Shown: one piece after another, positions 1 to 9,164 of the stretch
Numbering within the stretch: position 1 is the stretch's first letter
How the letters are laid out: each line of letters starts with the position of its first letter
Assembly (NCBI RefSeq): GCF_000092425.1
Contig: NC_014221.1
Span: 1,183,001-1,247,000, forward strand
DNA from: Truepera radiovictrix DSM 17093
Lineage (GTDB): Bacteria; Deinococcota; Deinococci; Deinococcales; Trueperaceae
Direction of reading: 5' to 3'
Length of the DNA: 64,000 nt
Program-made: the position numbers and the translations under genes
Notes under the pieces: generated by a model
The model's input: only the letters and a program-made list of their open reading frames with translations
Databases searched by the model: none
Told to the model about the DNA's origin: nothing

Positions 1-10
1 TGCTAGCCTC

Positions 11-811
11 ATGACGGGTTCTGCAAACGGTGCACCCCCTGTCGCGGTCTCCTGGGAGGCCGGCCTCGAAGAGGCCGCGCGAGGGCTGGCGGCGCGGCTC
101 GGTCTACCGCTGGCACTCCCGGGCCATGAGGTCGCCCCCTTGCACCTGCACCTCGGTGCGGCGCGGCTCGAGCTGCGCGAAACCGGCTTAGAGGCCGCCG
201 GGCCGGTCTACGCGGACTTCACTGCGGGCCGCGCCGATTACCGCCGGCGTTTCGGCGGGGGCAGCTCGCAGCTCATCGCCCGCGCGGTGGGGCTTCGGGG
301 CGCGGTTAAACCGCACGTCGTGGACGCCACGGCGGGGCTCGGCCAGGACGCCTTCGTGCTCGCCTCGCTGGGCGCCACGGTGACGCTCATCGAGCGCTCG
401 GGGGTCGTCGGGGCGCTGTTGGACGACGCCTTGACCCGCGCGCGCGCGCACCCCGTCGTCGGGGAGATCGCCGCGCGGATGCACCTGGTTCTCGGGGACG
501 CGAGGGAGGTCTTGGAGGGGCTTAAGGGCACGGAAGCGCGCCCCGACGTCGTCTATCTCGACCCCATGTACCCACACCGCCGCATGCGCGCGCTGCCGAA
601 AAAGGAGATGCGCGTCTTTCGGCGTCTGGTTGGCGATGACGCGGACGCGGAGGCGCTGCTCCAGGCCGCGCTAGGGTGCGCCCGCTCCCGCGTCGTCGTC
701 AAGCGTCCGCGGGGGGCGCCCGCGCTCGGCGCACGGCCGAGCGGACACCTAGAGAGCAAAAACACCCGCTTCGACCTCTACGTCCTACCTGGCGCCCCGA
801 GCGACGTGTGA
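11..811 (+). CDS. rsmJ: 16S rRNA (guanine-N2) methyltransferase, RsmJ family
   Basis: Class I SAM-dependent methyltransferase of 266 residues. E. coli RsmJ, about 250 residues, methylates G1516 in the 30S decoding region. Seen: the glycine-rich SAM motif DATAGLGQDAF at residues 105-115, an acidic strand end around LIERS near 127, and the catalytic-type motif LDPMYP at 183-188 followed by the PHR and KKEMR context typical of RsmJ. The C-terminal VVVKRPRGAP segment also fits. The ATG lies 10 bases from the window edge, so the true start could be slightly upstream. A structured RNA candidate with a terminator follows. Family assignment is firm; activity is inferred. Confidence 0.9.
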   Translation: MTGSANGAPPVAVSWEAGLEEAARGLAARLGLPLALPGHEVAPLHLHLGAARLELRETGLEAAGPVYADFTAGRADYRRRFGGGSSQLIARAVGLRGAVKPHVVDATAGLGQDAFVLASLGATVTLIERSGVVGALLDDALTRARAHPVVGEIAARMHLVLGDAREVLEGLKGTEARPDVVYLDPMYPHRRMRALPKKEMRVFRRLVGDDADAEALLQAALGCARSRVVVKRPRGAPALGARPSGHLESKNTRFDLYVLPGAPSDV

Positions 812-897
812 GCTTGGCCGAGCGGCGCAGGGCGTCTAGCAGCGTGTTCTGCAGCCGCTTAACATGAGAGCGGGCGCCGCTGCTGTAAGATTTCTGT

Positions 898-1003
898 CAG
901 CTTGCCCAGGTAAGCTCTTCCGTAGCGGGCGCTCCACGATTTATGCTGCCCAGCGACTCCGGAGCGCCTCGCCGAAAGCACCTCCTCGTGGGGGTGCTTT
1001 TTG
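898..1003 (+). ncRNA. candidate structured small RNA or 5' leader with intrinsic terminator
   Basis: A -10-like TAAGAT at 886-891 precedes three consecutive helices. The first is a 7-bp hairpin at 899-916 with loop CCAG. The second is a perfect 8-bp stem pairing GGCGCTCC (928-935) with GGAGCGCC (961-968). The third is a terminator hairpin at 975-1002 ending in T5. No ORF with plausible composition covers the stretch. It could be an independent small RNA of about 105 nt, the 3' end of the rsmJ transcript, or an attenuator for the oxidoreductase gene 220 bp downstream. It does not match SRP, 6S or tmRNA hallmarks known to me. Confidence 0.4.
975..1003 (+). terminator. intrinsic terminator
   Basis: AAAGCACC and GGTGCTTT form a stem around a short loop, and the run ends in TTTTT. 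It ends the transcript downstream of rsmJ and also closes the candidate small RNA. Confidence 0.75.
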
Positions 1004-1213
1004 CTTGCGGCTCGGCGGGTGTCGCCGTGACGCGTGTCCATGACCCGTAGGTGTCCCGTAGGTGTGAGGTGCGCGCGACGAGGCGCAGTCGTCGCTAACC
1101 CTCGGCAAAGCGCTCGAGCGGGGTCGGCGCCAGCCGCTGTCGCGCTCTTTCGTGACCCCGGCTGCGGGTGAGGTCGAGGTTTTAGGGCGCCGCAACGCTG
1201 GCTGCGCCTGTGG

Positions 1214-1219
1214 TAGCGT
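1214..1219 (+). promoter_or_regulatory. -10 box TAGCGT of a leaderless gene
   Basis: TANNNT hexamer 7 nt before the ATG at 1227 with no Shine-Dalgarno sequence between, so transcription should start at the start codon. Confidence 0.6.
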
Positions 1220-1226
1220 AGCGCTC

Positions 1227-2708
1227 ATGGAAGCGCCCTACGCGCAGACAGAACCCTCCCGCGACGCCTACGACGCCGTGGTGGTCGGCTCGGGACCCAA
1301 CGGCCTCGCCGCCGCGATCACGCTCGCGCGCGCGGGGCTCTCGGTAGTGCTCCTCGAGGCCAAAGACGCCCCTGGCGGCGGTCTGCGCTCGGCCGAGCTG
1401 ACCCTGCCGGGTTTTACCCACGACCTCTGCTCGGCGATCCACCCCTTCGGGCGCGCCTCCCCCTTTTTTCGCTCGCTCCCCCTCGAAGCCTACGGCCTTA
1501 GCTGGGTGGAGCCGCCGCTGCCGCTCGCGCACCCCTTGGGCGGCGGGGACGCGGTGGTGCTCGAGCGCTCGCTAGAGGCGACGAGCGACGCGCTCGGCCG
1601 CGACGGGGCCGCCTACCGTTGGCTGATGGCGCCCCCCGCGCGCCACTGGGAGGCTTTAGCGGACGACATCCTCGGCCCGCTATTGCGCGTGCCGCGCCAC
1701 CCCGTAGCGCTGGCGCGCTTCGGCGTGCGCGCGGGCCCGAGCGCCTCCTGGACGGCGCGGGCGCTCTTTCGGGAGGAGCGCGCGCGCGCCCTTTTCGCCG
1801 GCCTCGCTGCCCACACCATCTTGCCGCTGGAGCGGCTCACCACCTCGGCGATCGCGGTGGTTCTGGGCGCCCTCGGGCACGCGGTGGGCTGGCCCTTTCC
1901 GCGGGGGGGCGCGCAGAGCCTCGCCGACGCGCTCGTCCGCTTTTTCACCGCGCTCGGGGGTGAGGTGGTCGTCAACGCCCCCGTGCACCGCGTTGACGCC
2001 CTGCCGAGAGCGAAGGCGGTCTTTTTCGACCTCACGCCGCGTCAGCTCGTCGCCATCCTGGGCGAGCGCCTCCCCGCGCGCTACCGCCGCCGTCTGCTGC
2101 GCTACCGCTACGGGGCGGGGGCGTTCAAGGTGGACTACGCGCTGAGTGGCCCCGTACCGTGGCTTGCCGAGGCGTGTTCGCGCGCCGGTACGGTGCACTT
2201 GGGCGGCACCCTGGCGGAGATCGCGCACGCCGAGCGCGAGGTGGCGCGCGCGCGGCACCCGGCGCGCCCCTACGTGTTGGTCGCGCAGCAGAGCCTCTTC
2301 GACCCCACGCGCGCGCCCGCGGGGCAGCACACCCTCTGGGCCTACTGCCACGTGCCGCACGGCTCGGCGCAGGACATGACGCGCGCCATCGAGGCGCAGC
2401 TCGAGCGTTTCGCCCCGGGCTTCGGGGCGCGCGTCATTGCGAAAAGCGTCCGCACCCCGGCTGAGCTCGAGCGTTACAACCCCAACTACCTAGGGGGCGA
2501 CATCAGCGGCGGGGTCAACGACCTTCTGCAGCTCCTCGCGCGCCCCGTGCTGCACCCCAACCCCTACCGGACGCCCGCCACGGGGGTCTACCTCTGCTCG
2601 GCGTCGACGCCGCCGGGGGGTGGGGTGCACGGGATGGCGGGGTTTAACGCCGCGCGGCGGGCGCTCGCCGAGGTGTGGGGCGTAGGGGCTTCAGCCGGTG
2701 AGCCGTAA
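1227..2708 (+). CDS. FAD-dependent oxidoreductase, phytoene-desaturase (CrtI)/PYROXD2-like
   Basis: A 493-residue flavoprotein. The N-terminal dinucleotide-binding motif VVVGSGPNGLAAAITLARAG is followed by an acidic residue and the PGGG turn of the CrtI superfamily. Near the C terminus the GGGVHGMAGFNAARRAL segment matches the second FAD-contacting region. The closest group by memory is the PYROXD2/phytoene-dehydrogenase-like branch, whose substrates are mostly unknown. No carotenoid gene is adjacent, so carotenoid desaturation cannot be claimed. I chose the ATG at 1227 over an in-frame ATG-less extension from 1152 because it has a leaderless -10 box. Its 3' end overlaps the convergent rsmF by 18 bp. 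Confidence 0.82.
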   Translation: MEAPYAQTEPSRDAYDAVVVGSGPNGLAAAITLARAGLSVVLLEAKDAPGGGLRSAELTLPGFTHDLCSAIHPFGRASPFFRSLPLEAYGLSWVEPPLPLAHPLGGGDAVVLERSLEATSDALGRDGAAYRWLMAPPARHWEALADDILGPLLRVPRHPVALARFGVRAGPSASWTARALFREERARALFAGLAAHTILPLERLTTSAIAVVLGALGHAVGWPFPRGGAQSLADALVRFFTALGGEVVVNAPVHRVDALPRAKAVFFDLTPRQLVAILGERLPARYRRRLLRYRYGAGAFKVDYALSGPVPWLAEACSRAGTVHLGGTLAEIAHAEREVARARHPARPYVLVAQQSLFDPTRAPAGQHTLWAYCHVPHGSAQDMTRAIEAQLERFAPGFGARVIAKSVRTPAELERYNPNYLGGDISGGVNDLLQLLARPVLHPNPYRTPATGVYLCSASTPPGGGVHGMAGFNAARRALAEVWGVGASAGEP

Positions 2709-4091
2709 GCCCCGCGGGTAAAAGTTCTTCACCGTCCCCTTGACCCGTCGCCCCCAGCCGAGCGCGAAACCCAGGGTGGTCACGAGCAGCCAGCCGTCCT
2801 CGCCGGAGCTCTCGACGACCTCGCCGCGCCGGTAGCTCCCAAGTCGGGGGTCTTCGGGGGCGAGCTCGAGCTGACGCGCCGCCGCGACCGCCTCCGGGGG
2901 GAGCGCGAGGGCGAGGCTGTGCGAGGGTTCGAAGCGCCCCTTTTTAGGGGTGCCGAGCCAGAGGCCGCTGCGCAGGACGCGCAACCCGCGCCCCTCGGGG
3001 GCCGCCTCCGGCAGGGCGACGAGGCGCTCGCCCTGGAGCTCGAGCGCGCGGTCGGCGAAGGGGGGCGCGGCGCGGAACGTGTCGCGGCAGAACGCCTCCC
3101 ATGCGTCGCGGACGGGGCGCGGGAGGGCAGGGGGGCGGCGGGGGGCGCGCGCGCCCGAGGGGGGCGTGCCCTCCGGCGCGCGGTGGAGCCGCGCGACGAA
3201 GTGTCCCTCGCCGGGCGCGCGGTGCGGCCAGAAGCGCGCGGCATGCGCCAAACTCGCGTCCGCTTCATCGGCGGCCCAGTCGGGGCGGCCCGGCGCGGCG
3301 CCCGGCAACGTCAGCGGTGCGAGCGTAAACTCGGGGTGCGCGCGCAAAAACGCCGCCACGGCCCCCTCGTTCTCTTCGGGGGCGAAGGTGCAGGTGCTGT
3401 AGACGAGCACCCCCCCCGGTTTGACGAGCGCCGCCGCCTCGCCGAGGAGCGCGCGCTGCCTGAGCGCGCAGCGCGCGACGGTCGCTGTGCTCCACATGGC
3501 GAGCGCGTCGTCGGATTTGCGGAACATCCCCTCACCTGAACAGGGGGCGTCGAGGAGGACGTAGTCGAACAGCCCGCCCCAACGCGCCGCTAAGCGCTCG
3601 ACCGGTTCGCTGACGAGGAGCGCGTTCGGAACGCCGCAGCGCTCGAGGTTTTCGCCGAGCGCGCGCACGCGCCCGGGAACGACCTCGTTGGCGACCAAAA
3701 GTCCCGAACCCCGAAGGAGCGCCCCGAGGTGCGTCGCCTTGCCGCCGGGGGCCGCCGCGAGGTCGAGCACCCACGCCCCCGGCTCGGGGGCGACGGCCTC
3801 GGCGACCGCCATCGCCGAGGGTTCTTGCAGGTAGTAGACGCCCGCGGCGTGCAGCGGGTGCAGGCCGGGGCGGGGGGCGCCCTCTGGGACGCGCAGCCGG
3901 TAGCCGCTGCGGCACCAGGGGAGACGCTCGAGCGGCCAGGGCGAGAGCGCCTCGAAACGCTCCGGCGCGCTCTTTAAGGTGTTGACCCGCAGACCGACGT
4001 GCGGCGGCCCCTGCAGCGCCCCAAAGAGCGCCTCGGCTTCGCCCCCCAAAAGCGCCTGCATGCGGGTTCGGAACTCGAGGGGGAGGCTCAC
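2691..4091 (-). CDS. rsmF: NOL1/NOP2/Sun-family RNA m5C methyltransferase, RsmF-like
   Basis: About 466 residues. The Rossmann SAM motif LDLAAAPGGKATHLGALL, the DAPCSGEGMF motif with the first catalytic Cys, and YSTCTFAPEENE with the second Cys are all visible. This is the two-cysteine arrangement of 5-methylcytosine RNA methyltransferases. The C-terminal half after the catalytic domain contains a PUA-like/RsmF C-terminal region. Known RsmF enzymes modify 16S rRNA cytosines; the exact site here is inferred. The open frame extends upstream to 4370, but the extra peptide has shadow-like composition. The GTG at 4091 follows a leaderless -10 box, so I chose it. Confidence 0.87.
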   Translation of the reverse strand: MSLPLEFRTRMQALLGGEAEALFGALQGPPHVGLRVNTLKSAPERFEALSPWPLERLPWCRSGYRLRVPEGAPRPGLHPLHAAGVYYLQEPSAMAVAEAVAPEPGAWVLDLAAAPGGKATHLGALLRGSGLLVANEVVPGRVRALGENLERCGVPNALLVSEPVERLAARWGGLFDYVLLDAPCSGEGMFRKSDDALAMWSTATVARCALRQRALLGEAAALVKPGGVLVYSTCTFAPEENEGAVAAFLRAHPEFTLAPLTLPGAAPGRPDWAADEADASLAHAARFWPHRAPGEGHFVARLHRAPEGTPPSGARAPRRPPALPRPVRDAWEAFCRDTFRAAPPFADRALELQGERLVALPEAAPEGRGLRVLRSGLWLGTPKKGRFEPSHSLALALPPEAVAAARQLELAPEDPRLGSYRRGEVVESSGEDGWLLVTTLGFALGWGRRVKGTVKNFYPRGLRLTG

Positions 4092-4096
4092 GTCTG

Positions 4097-4102
4097 ATGG
4101 TA
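4097..4102 (-). promoter_or_regulatory. -10 box TACCAT of leaderless rsmF
   Basis: Read on the minus strand, TACCAT lies 5 nt before the GTG at 4091 and there is no Shine-Dalgarno sequence. This decides the start of rsmF. Confidence 0.55.
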
Positions 4103-4463
4103 ACAGGGTGGCGGTGTCGGGGCAAACAGCGTAGCGCCACGTACGCTGCGTAGTTCGCTCGGGGCTTCGGGTCACCCGTGTGCGTTCTTTTGGGGCCGAA
4201 GACGACCGATGGTCCGGTGTCCAGCGAGTGCATACGGCTGGGTAGTCCGCAGGCTGCAAACCCCCGCCGAAACGGTCTTGACGCGTTGACACAGGTTGAA
4301 ACGGGGACGTCAACAGGACCCAGAGCGGTTTGCCTCTGTTGAGGCTAGCGGCGTTGTGGTAGCAGCGCACTCAACGCCCGTTGCGTAAACACCATCCCGC
4401 CGTGAGTTCTACCGCGTCCGAAGACGCGCAAGGTTCTAACGCCTTGAGCGCCCTAGTGCACGG
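4103..4463. other. intergenic region between divergent rsmF and sbcD
   Basis: About 360 bases between two leaderless promoters. I see a 6-bp inverted repeat GTTGAC/GTCAAC (4285-4314) and nothing that reads as a gene. The frame open on the minus strand is an upstream extension of rsmF without coding character. Confidence 0.5.
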
Positions 4464-4469
4464 TAGAGT
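4464..4469 (+). promoter_or_regulatory. -10 box TAGAGT of leaderless sbcD
   Basis: TAGAGT lies 6 nt before the sbcD ATG at 4476, with no Shine-Dalgarno sequence. It would start the sbcDC transcript at the A of the start codon. Confidence 0.65.
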
Positions 4470-4475
4470 GGGTTT

Positions 4476-5675
4476 ATGAAGCTGCTTCACACCGCCGATT
4501 GGCACGCCGGACGGGTGCTGCACGGTCAGAGCCGCACGCCGGAGGTGCGGGAGGTGCTGCGCGAGATCGCCGAGCTCGCCCGCTCTGAAGCGGTCGACCT
4601 GGTGCTCGTCGCGGGCGACCTCTACGACACCAAACACCCCACCCCCGACGCCGAGGCGGCCGTCTACGAGTTTTTCGGGACCCTGGCGCAAGCGGGGATC
4701 CCCAGCGTGGTGATCGCAGGCAACCACGATTCGCCGGTGCGCCTCGACGCGGCGGGTGGGCTCTTGGGGCTCGCTGGGGTGCGGGTCTTGGGCAACGCGC
4801 GCGTCGCCCAGCAGGGCGGGGTGTTCGAGCTCTACGCGGGTGGCGAGCGCGCCCGCATCGCCGCGCTGCCCTTCGTGTCGGAGCGGCGTATCGTCAAGGT
4901 CACCGAGCTTTTGGAGGAGGACCCCGGCAGGTGGCGCGAGCGCTACCGGCAGGGGATGCGCAAACTGATTCAAAACCTCACGGCCGAGTTCCGCACGGAC
5001 GCGGTCAACCTGCTGCTGCTGCACGGCACCATGCGCGGGGCGACCCTCGCCAACTCCGAATACCAGTTTCACTGCACCGACGACTACACCTTAGACGCCG
5101 ACGTCTTCCCCGAGGCGTGCAACTACGTCGCGCTGGGGCATATCCATAAACCCCAAGGGGTTGAGGGGATGCCGGAGGAGGCCGCGCGCTACGCCGGCAG
5201 CCCCTTGCAGCTCGACTTCGGCGAGGTAGGGGACACGAAGTACGTCTACCTCGTGGAGGCCAGGGCGGGCGCGCCCACGCGGATCCTCAAAGCGCACCCG
5301 CTCGCTGCGGGGCGGCGCCTCAAGGCGGTGCACTGCAAGCGCGACGAGCTCGACCGGCGCCTCGGTGAGCTCGAGTTCGACGGCTGGCTCAAGCTCTCGG
5401 TCGCCCTGGAGCGCCCCGAACCGGGCCTTAAAGACCGTTTAAAGCGCGACTACCCGAACCTCTTGGTGGTCGAGCAGCGCCTCCCCGAACGGGGGCTCGA
5501 GGGGGGTAACGGGATTGACCACACCCGCGTGGAGCTCGTCGAAGCCTTTGGGCAGTTCTACCGAGACACGCGTGGGGAGGCGCTGCCGGCGCCGCTAGCG
5601 GAGGCTTTCGGGGAGCTCTACCGCGCAACTGACCCGCTCGCCGACGAGCCGTCGCCCGCTGAGGGGGCGGCGTGA
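4476..5675 (+). CDS. sbcD: exonuclease SbcCD, nuclease subunit SbcD
   Basis: Mre11-type metallophosphoesterase of 399 residues, the nuclease half of the SbcCD complex that opens hairpins and trims protein-blocked DNA ends. Seen in order: LLHTADWHAG (residues 3-12), VAGDLYDTKHPT near 47, IAGNHDSPVR near 84, LLLHGTM near 188, and YVALGHIHKPQ near 217. Together these are the full set of metal-binding phosphoesterase motifs. The C terminus carries the SbcD capping region and ends in an acidic tail. The stop overlaps the sbcC start (GTGA), so the pair is translationally coupled. In a radiation-resistant phylum the complex is a recognised double-strand-break repair factor. Confidence 0.95.
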   Translation: MKLLHTADWHAGRVLHGQSRTPEVREVLREIAELARSEAVDLVLVAGDLYDTKHPTPDAEAAVYEFFGTLAQAGIPSVVIAGNHDSPVRLDAAGGLLGLAGVRVLGNARVAQQGGVFELYAGGERARIAALPFVSERRIVKVTELLEEDPGRWRERYRQGMRKLIQNLTAEFRTDAVNLLLLHGTMRGATLANSEYQFHCTDDYTLDADVFPEACNYVALGHIHKPQGVEGMPEEAARYAGSPLQLDFGEVGDTKYVYLVEARAGAPTRILKAHPLAAGRRLKAVHCKRDELDRRLGELEFDGWLKLSVALERPEPGLKDRLKRDYPNLLVVEQRLPERGLEGGNGIDHTRVELVEAFGQFYRDTRGEALPAPLAEAFGELYRATDPLADEPSPAEGAA

Positions 5676-8464
5676 GGCCGCTCCGGCTCGAGCTGCAGGG
5701 CTTCGGGTGCTTCCGCGAGGTGACAGCGGTCAGCTTCGACGACCTCGAGCTCTTCGCCATCTCGGGGCCGACGGGGGCGGGGAAGTCGACGCTGCTCGAC
5801 GCGATGACCTACGCCCTTTACGGGTCGACGGCGCGCCTCGGCAGACAACCCGGTACGACCCTCTTTAGCGCCGGCAAAGAGCAGCTCGCGGTGGCTTTTG
5901 AGTTTGCGCTCGGCGCGGAGCTCTACCGCGTGACGCGCGTCGCCGAGCGCAAGGGGGGGCGCAGCCCCAAGAGCGAGGTGCGCCTCGAAGCGTTCCAGGG
6001 CGGGGTGTGGCGGCAGCTCCCCGAGAGCGAAAAGATCGCCGAGGCCAACCGCAAGGTCGAGGCGCTCGTCGGTCTCGACTACGACTCGTTTACCCGCGCC
6101 GTGCTGCTGCCGCAGGGCGCTTTCGATCAGTTTCTGCGCGGCAGCGCCAAGGAGCGCATAAAGCTGCTCACGAGCCTTTTGGGGTTGGAGCGGGTCGAGC
6201 GGATGCAGCGCCTCGCCGGTGAACGGGCGCGGCTCGCCAAAGCGCGGATGCAGGGCCTGACGGAGCGGCTCGAGGGGGACTACGCGGGGGTGACGCCGGA
6301 GCGCCGCGGGGCGCTCCGGCGCGAGTTGGAGGCGGCTGAGGGGTCGCAGCGCGAGCTCACGGCGCAGCGCGCCGCGCTCGGCGAGCGCTTGCGCGACCTC
6401 GAGGCGCTAGCGGTGCTGGCCGAAAGGGCTCAGTGCGCCCGGGCGCGCCTCGAGGCGCTGCGGGCGCAGGCGGCGGAGATCGCGGCGGCGCGCCAGGCGC
6501 TCGAGCACGCCCGCGCCGCTCAGGCGCTCGAGCCGCCGCTGGAGGCCGAGGCGGCGCTGCGGGCGCGGCTCGAAGGGGTGCGGCGCGAGGCGGCGGCGTG
6601 CGCCGCTCGCGCCGAGCGCGCCGAAGCCGAGCTCGAGCGCGCGCAGGCGGCGCTGCAGGAGGCGGCCGCCGCCCACGCGCGCGTACCCGAACTCAGCGCG
6701 CAGCTCGAGGGGCTCGCCGAGGTGCGCCCCCTGATGGCGCAGCTTAGGGCGCGCGGCGGCGACTTGGCGCTCGCTCAAGAGACGCTGCCAGCGAGCCAAG
6801 CGGCCGACTGGGACACCGCCTGGGACGCCCTAGGGCGCCTCGAAGCGGCCCTGCCGGGGCTGAAGCGCGCCCAAGAGGACGCCCAGGAGGCGGCGGCCGC
6901 CGCCGAGCGCGCCGAGCGCGCCGTGACCGAGACCGAGGCGACCATCGCGCGCACCAAAGAGCAGCTGCGCGTTACCTGCGAGGAGGGCAAGGCGGCGGGG
7001 GCGCACAAGGAGCGGTGCAAAGAGGCGCTCGAGGCGGCGCGGGCGCAGGACCAGGCGGCGGCGCTGCGCCCGCACCTGCACGTCGGGGAGCCGTGTCCGG
7101 TCTGCGACCAGGTCGTGCGTGACCTCCCGCCGCCCCGTCCGAGCCAGGTCGCGGCGCTGCAGCGCGCCTTTGACGACGCCGAAGCGCGCCTCCAAGCGCT
7201 GCGCGAACGCTACCAGGCGGAGAAAGGGCGCTTGGGGATGCTTCGCCAAACCCTCGACGACCGCCGCGAGGCCCTCGAGCGCGCTCAGGCGCTCCGAACG
7301 CGCCAGACGGCGCGCTTGGCCGAAGCTGAAGCCGTCTTTCGCGAGCTCGGTACGACCGACCCCGAGGCGTTGGCGCGCCTTTTACGGGCTCGCCGACGCG
7401 AGCTGTTGGTGCGCCTCGCGCAGCGGATCTGCGAGCGGACCGGTGGCCGCGACCCGGAGGTCGCTTACCGCGCCCTGAGCCGCGAACGGGGGGCGCTCGA
7501 GGCGGCCCTGCGAACGGCCCAGAGCGCTCTGGCGGAGGCGAGAGCGGCGCGCGAGCGCGAGCGCGCCGCAGCGAGCGCCGCGGCGTCGCGGCTGCGCGAC
7601 CAGGAGGCCGAGGCCCTCGCGGCTGCGCAGCGCCTCTCGGAGGCGCTCGCGCAGAGCCCCTTTAAAGACGCCGCGGCGGTGCGGCAGGCGGCGCTAGCCG
7701 CAGATCGCCAAGCGGCGCTCGCCACCCGTCTGGAGCGTTACGCGCGCGACCTCGAGGCGGCCGAGCGGGAGAGCGCTAAGTTCAGCGCGGAGCTCGCGGG
7801 GCGCACCTTCGACGCTGAGGCGCTCAGCGCCGTGCGGCGCGAGCTATCGGAGACCGAAGCGGCCCTCGAGGCCGCGCAGCGGCGCGTCGGTGAGCTCTCG
7901 GGCGAGCTCGGGCGCCTCGAAAGGCAGCTGGAGCGGGCAAAGGCGCTGCGCCAGGAGCTCGCGCAGGCGCGCGACGAGGCGAGCCTCTACACCGAGCTCG
8001 ACCGCGACCTGCACACCCAGCGCTTCCCCTCGTACCTGCTCGACCGGGTGCAGCGCGAGTTGGCGCTGCGCGCCTCGGACATCTTGCGGCGCGTGACCGA
8101 CGGGCGCTTCGATCTGCGCTTCGAAGGGGGTGAGTATAGCGTGCTAGACGCCTGGAGCGGTGAGCTGCGAAGCGCCAAAACCCTCTCTGGGGGCGAATCG
8201 TTTATCACCTCGCTGGCGCTGGCCTTGGCGCTCTCCGACACCCTGGCGGGCAGCACCGCGCTGGGCGCTCTGTTTCTCGACGAGGGCTTCGGCACCTTAG
8301 ACGCCGAGACCCTGGACGCGGTCGCGGGGGTGCTCGAGTCGCTGACCGTCACCGGCCGCATGGTCGGCGTGATCACGCACGTCCAGGAGCTCACCGAACG
8401 TCTCCCCGCGCGGCTCATCGTGCGCAAGACGCCGGCGGGGTCGGTAGCGGCGTGGGAGGTCTGA
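5672..8464 (+). CDS. sbcC: exonuclease SbcCD, ATPase subunit SbcC
   Basis: Rad50-type SMC ATPase of 930 residues. Walker A is SGPTGAGKSTLLDAM near residue 32. A long Ala/Glu/Arg-rich coiled coil follows on both sides of a zinc hook, CPVC near 475, which dimerises two molecules through a shared zinc. The C-terminal head has the ABC signature TLSGGESF near 837, Walker B ALFLDEGFGTLD near 867, and a final His-containing switch in VITHVQEL. The start is GTG at 5672, overlapping the sbcD stop by four bases. Length is normal to slightly short for the family. It works with SbcD in DNA end processing. Confidence 0.95.
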   Translation: MRPLRLELQGFGCFREVTAVSFDDLELFAISGPTGAGKSTLLDAMTYALYGSTARLGRQPGTTLFSAGKEQLAVAFEFALGAELYRVTRVAERKGGRSPKSEVRLEAFQGGVWRQLPESEKIAEANRKVEALVGLDYDSFTRAVLLPQGAFDQFLRGSAKERIKLLTSLLGLERVERMQRLAGERARLAKARMQGLTERLEGDYAGVTPERRGALRRELEAAEGSQRELTAQRAALGERLRDLEALAVLAERAQCARARLEALRAQAAEIAAARQALEHARAAQALEPPLEAEAALRARLEGVRREAAACAARAERAEAELERAQAALQEAAAAHARVPELSAQLEGLAEVRPLMAQLRARGGDLALAQETLPASQAADWDTAWDALGRLEAALPGLKRAQEDAQEAAAAAERAERAVTETEATIARTKEQLRVTCEEGKAAGAHKERCKEALEAARAQDQAAALRPHLHVGEPCPVCDQVVRDLPPPRPSQVAALQRAFDDAEARLQALRERYQAEKGRLGMLRQTLDDRREALERAQALRTRQTARLAEAEAVFRELGTTDPEALARLLRARRRELLVRLAQRICERTGGRDPEVAYRALSRERGALEAALRTAQSALAEARAARERERAAASAAASRLRDQEAEALAAAQRLSEALAQSPFKDAAAVRQAALAADRQAALATRLERYARDLEAAERESAKFSAELAGRTFDAEALSAVRRELSETEAALEAAQRRVGELSGELGRLERQLERAKALRQELAQARDEASLYTELDRDLHTQRFPSYLLDRVQRELALRASDILRRVTDGRFDLRFEGGEYSVLDAWSGELRSAKTLSGGESFITSLALALALSDTLAGSTALGALFLDEGFGTLDAETLDAVAGVLESLTVTGRMVGVITHVQELTERLPARLIVRKTPAGSVAAWEV

Positions 8465-8578
8465 CGGGTCACGCGCGCACTCTCTTGCGTACCGGAGCGC
8501 GTCGCTAGTGGCGCGCCCGAGTCGGTAGTGCGAGCCGAGCGCGCTGCCAGCTCGGCGGCACCTGCTCCCGCCCTGGGC

Positions 8579-8950
8579 CTAGCGCCGCAGGGTGAAGGTG
8601 ACGTCTTGCATCGTGCGGAGCCAGCTGCGTAGCGACACCAAGTCGCCGTTGTTGCGCACCATGATGTCGTCGCCGGCGGCGCTCACGAAGCCGCTCAAGG
8701 TGACGACCTGCGCTTCACCACCCGAGATGTCCGCGGCGCCACCCGTGCTGATGAGCAGCACGACGCTCGCGAGCGGCTCGAGCTCCGCCTCGAGCTGCAA
8801 CCGGTAGTCTTCGATCACGGCCGTGTCGAGGACCTTGGTCAGGTTGGGTAGGGCGAGCTGGACCTGGGTCCCCTCACCCAAAAGGCTCAGGTCGCCGAGC
8901 GCGTGGCACATCGCGAGGTGCAGCACGAGGCCGATGAACGCCGATGTCAC
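8579..8950 (-). CDS. small hypothetical protein
   Basis: A 123-residue protein I do not recognise. It has balanced, acidic composition unlike the Arg-rich shadow frames around it. The N-terminal stretch is hydrophobic (residues 4-19) and may be a signal or membrane segment, although the single Cys does not form a lipobox. The rest alternates short hydrophobic strands. The GTG at 8950 has a GGAG six bases upstream. It sits alone, convergent with sbcC and divergent from the SPOR gene. A frameshifted or longer upstream form cannot be excluded. Confidence 0.55.
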   Translation of the reverse strand: MTSAFIGLVLHLAMCHALGDLSLLGEGTQVQLALPNLTKVLDTAVIEDYRLQLEAELEPLASVVLLISTGGAADISGGEAQVVTLSGFVSAAGDDIMVRNNGDLVSLRSWLRTMQDVTFTLRR

Positions 8951-9029
8951 CGGTCACTCCGCGAACGCAACGGCCACACGGGCGTCTGTGCGTCGCCACG
9001 ACGGGGCGCGGGTGGACGAAACGGGCGTA

Positions 9030-9047
9030 TGGGTATCAAGGTACCCA
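9030..9047. repeat. inverted repeat between divergent genes
   Basis: TGGGTA-tcaagg-TACCCA, a perfect 6-bp palindrome in a locally A/T-richer stretch. A minus-strand TATTGT (9049-9054) abuts it, so it could be an operator for the small gene at 8950. There is no direct proof. Confidence 0.35.
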
Positions 9048-9164
9048 CACAATAGAACCTCGCCCTTGCGCGATGCTGAAGGGAAGATGAGAATGCCCCG
9101 TGCTTTTGTAAAGCGCGCGGGGTGCGGTGAGGGGGGGCGCTTGGAGGGCGCGACGCGAAGATGC

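Noticed and set aside
4285-4314. TTGACA-like hexamers and GTTGAC/GTCAAC inverted repeat upstream of sbcD
   Set aside because: No -10 box at 16-18 bp from the TTGACA, and a 6-bp palindrome is expected by chance. The leaderless TAGAGT is the better promoter.
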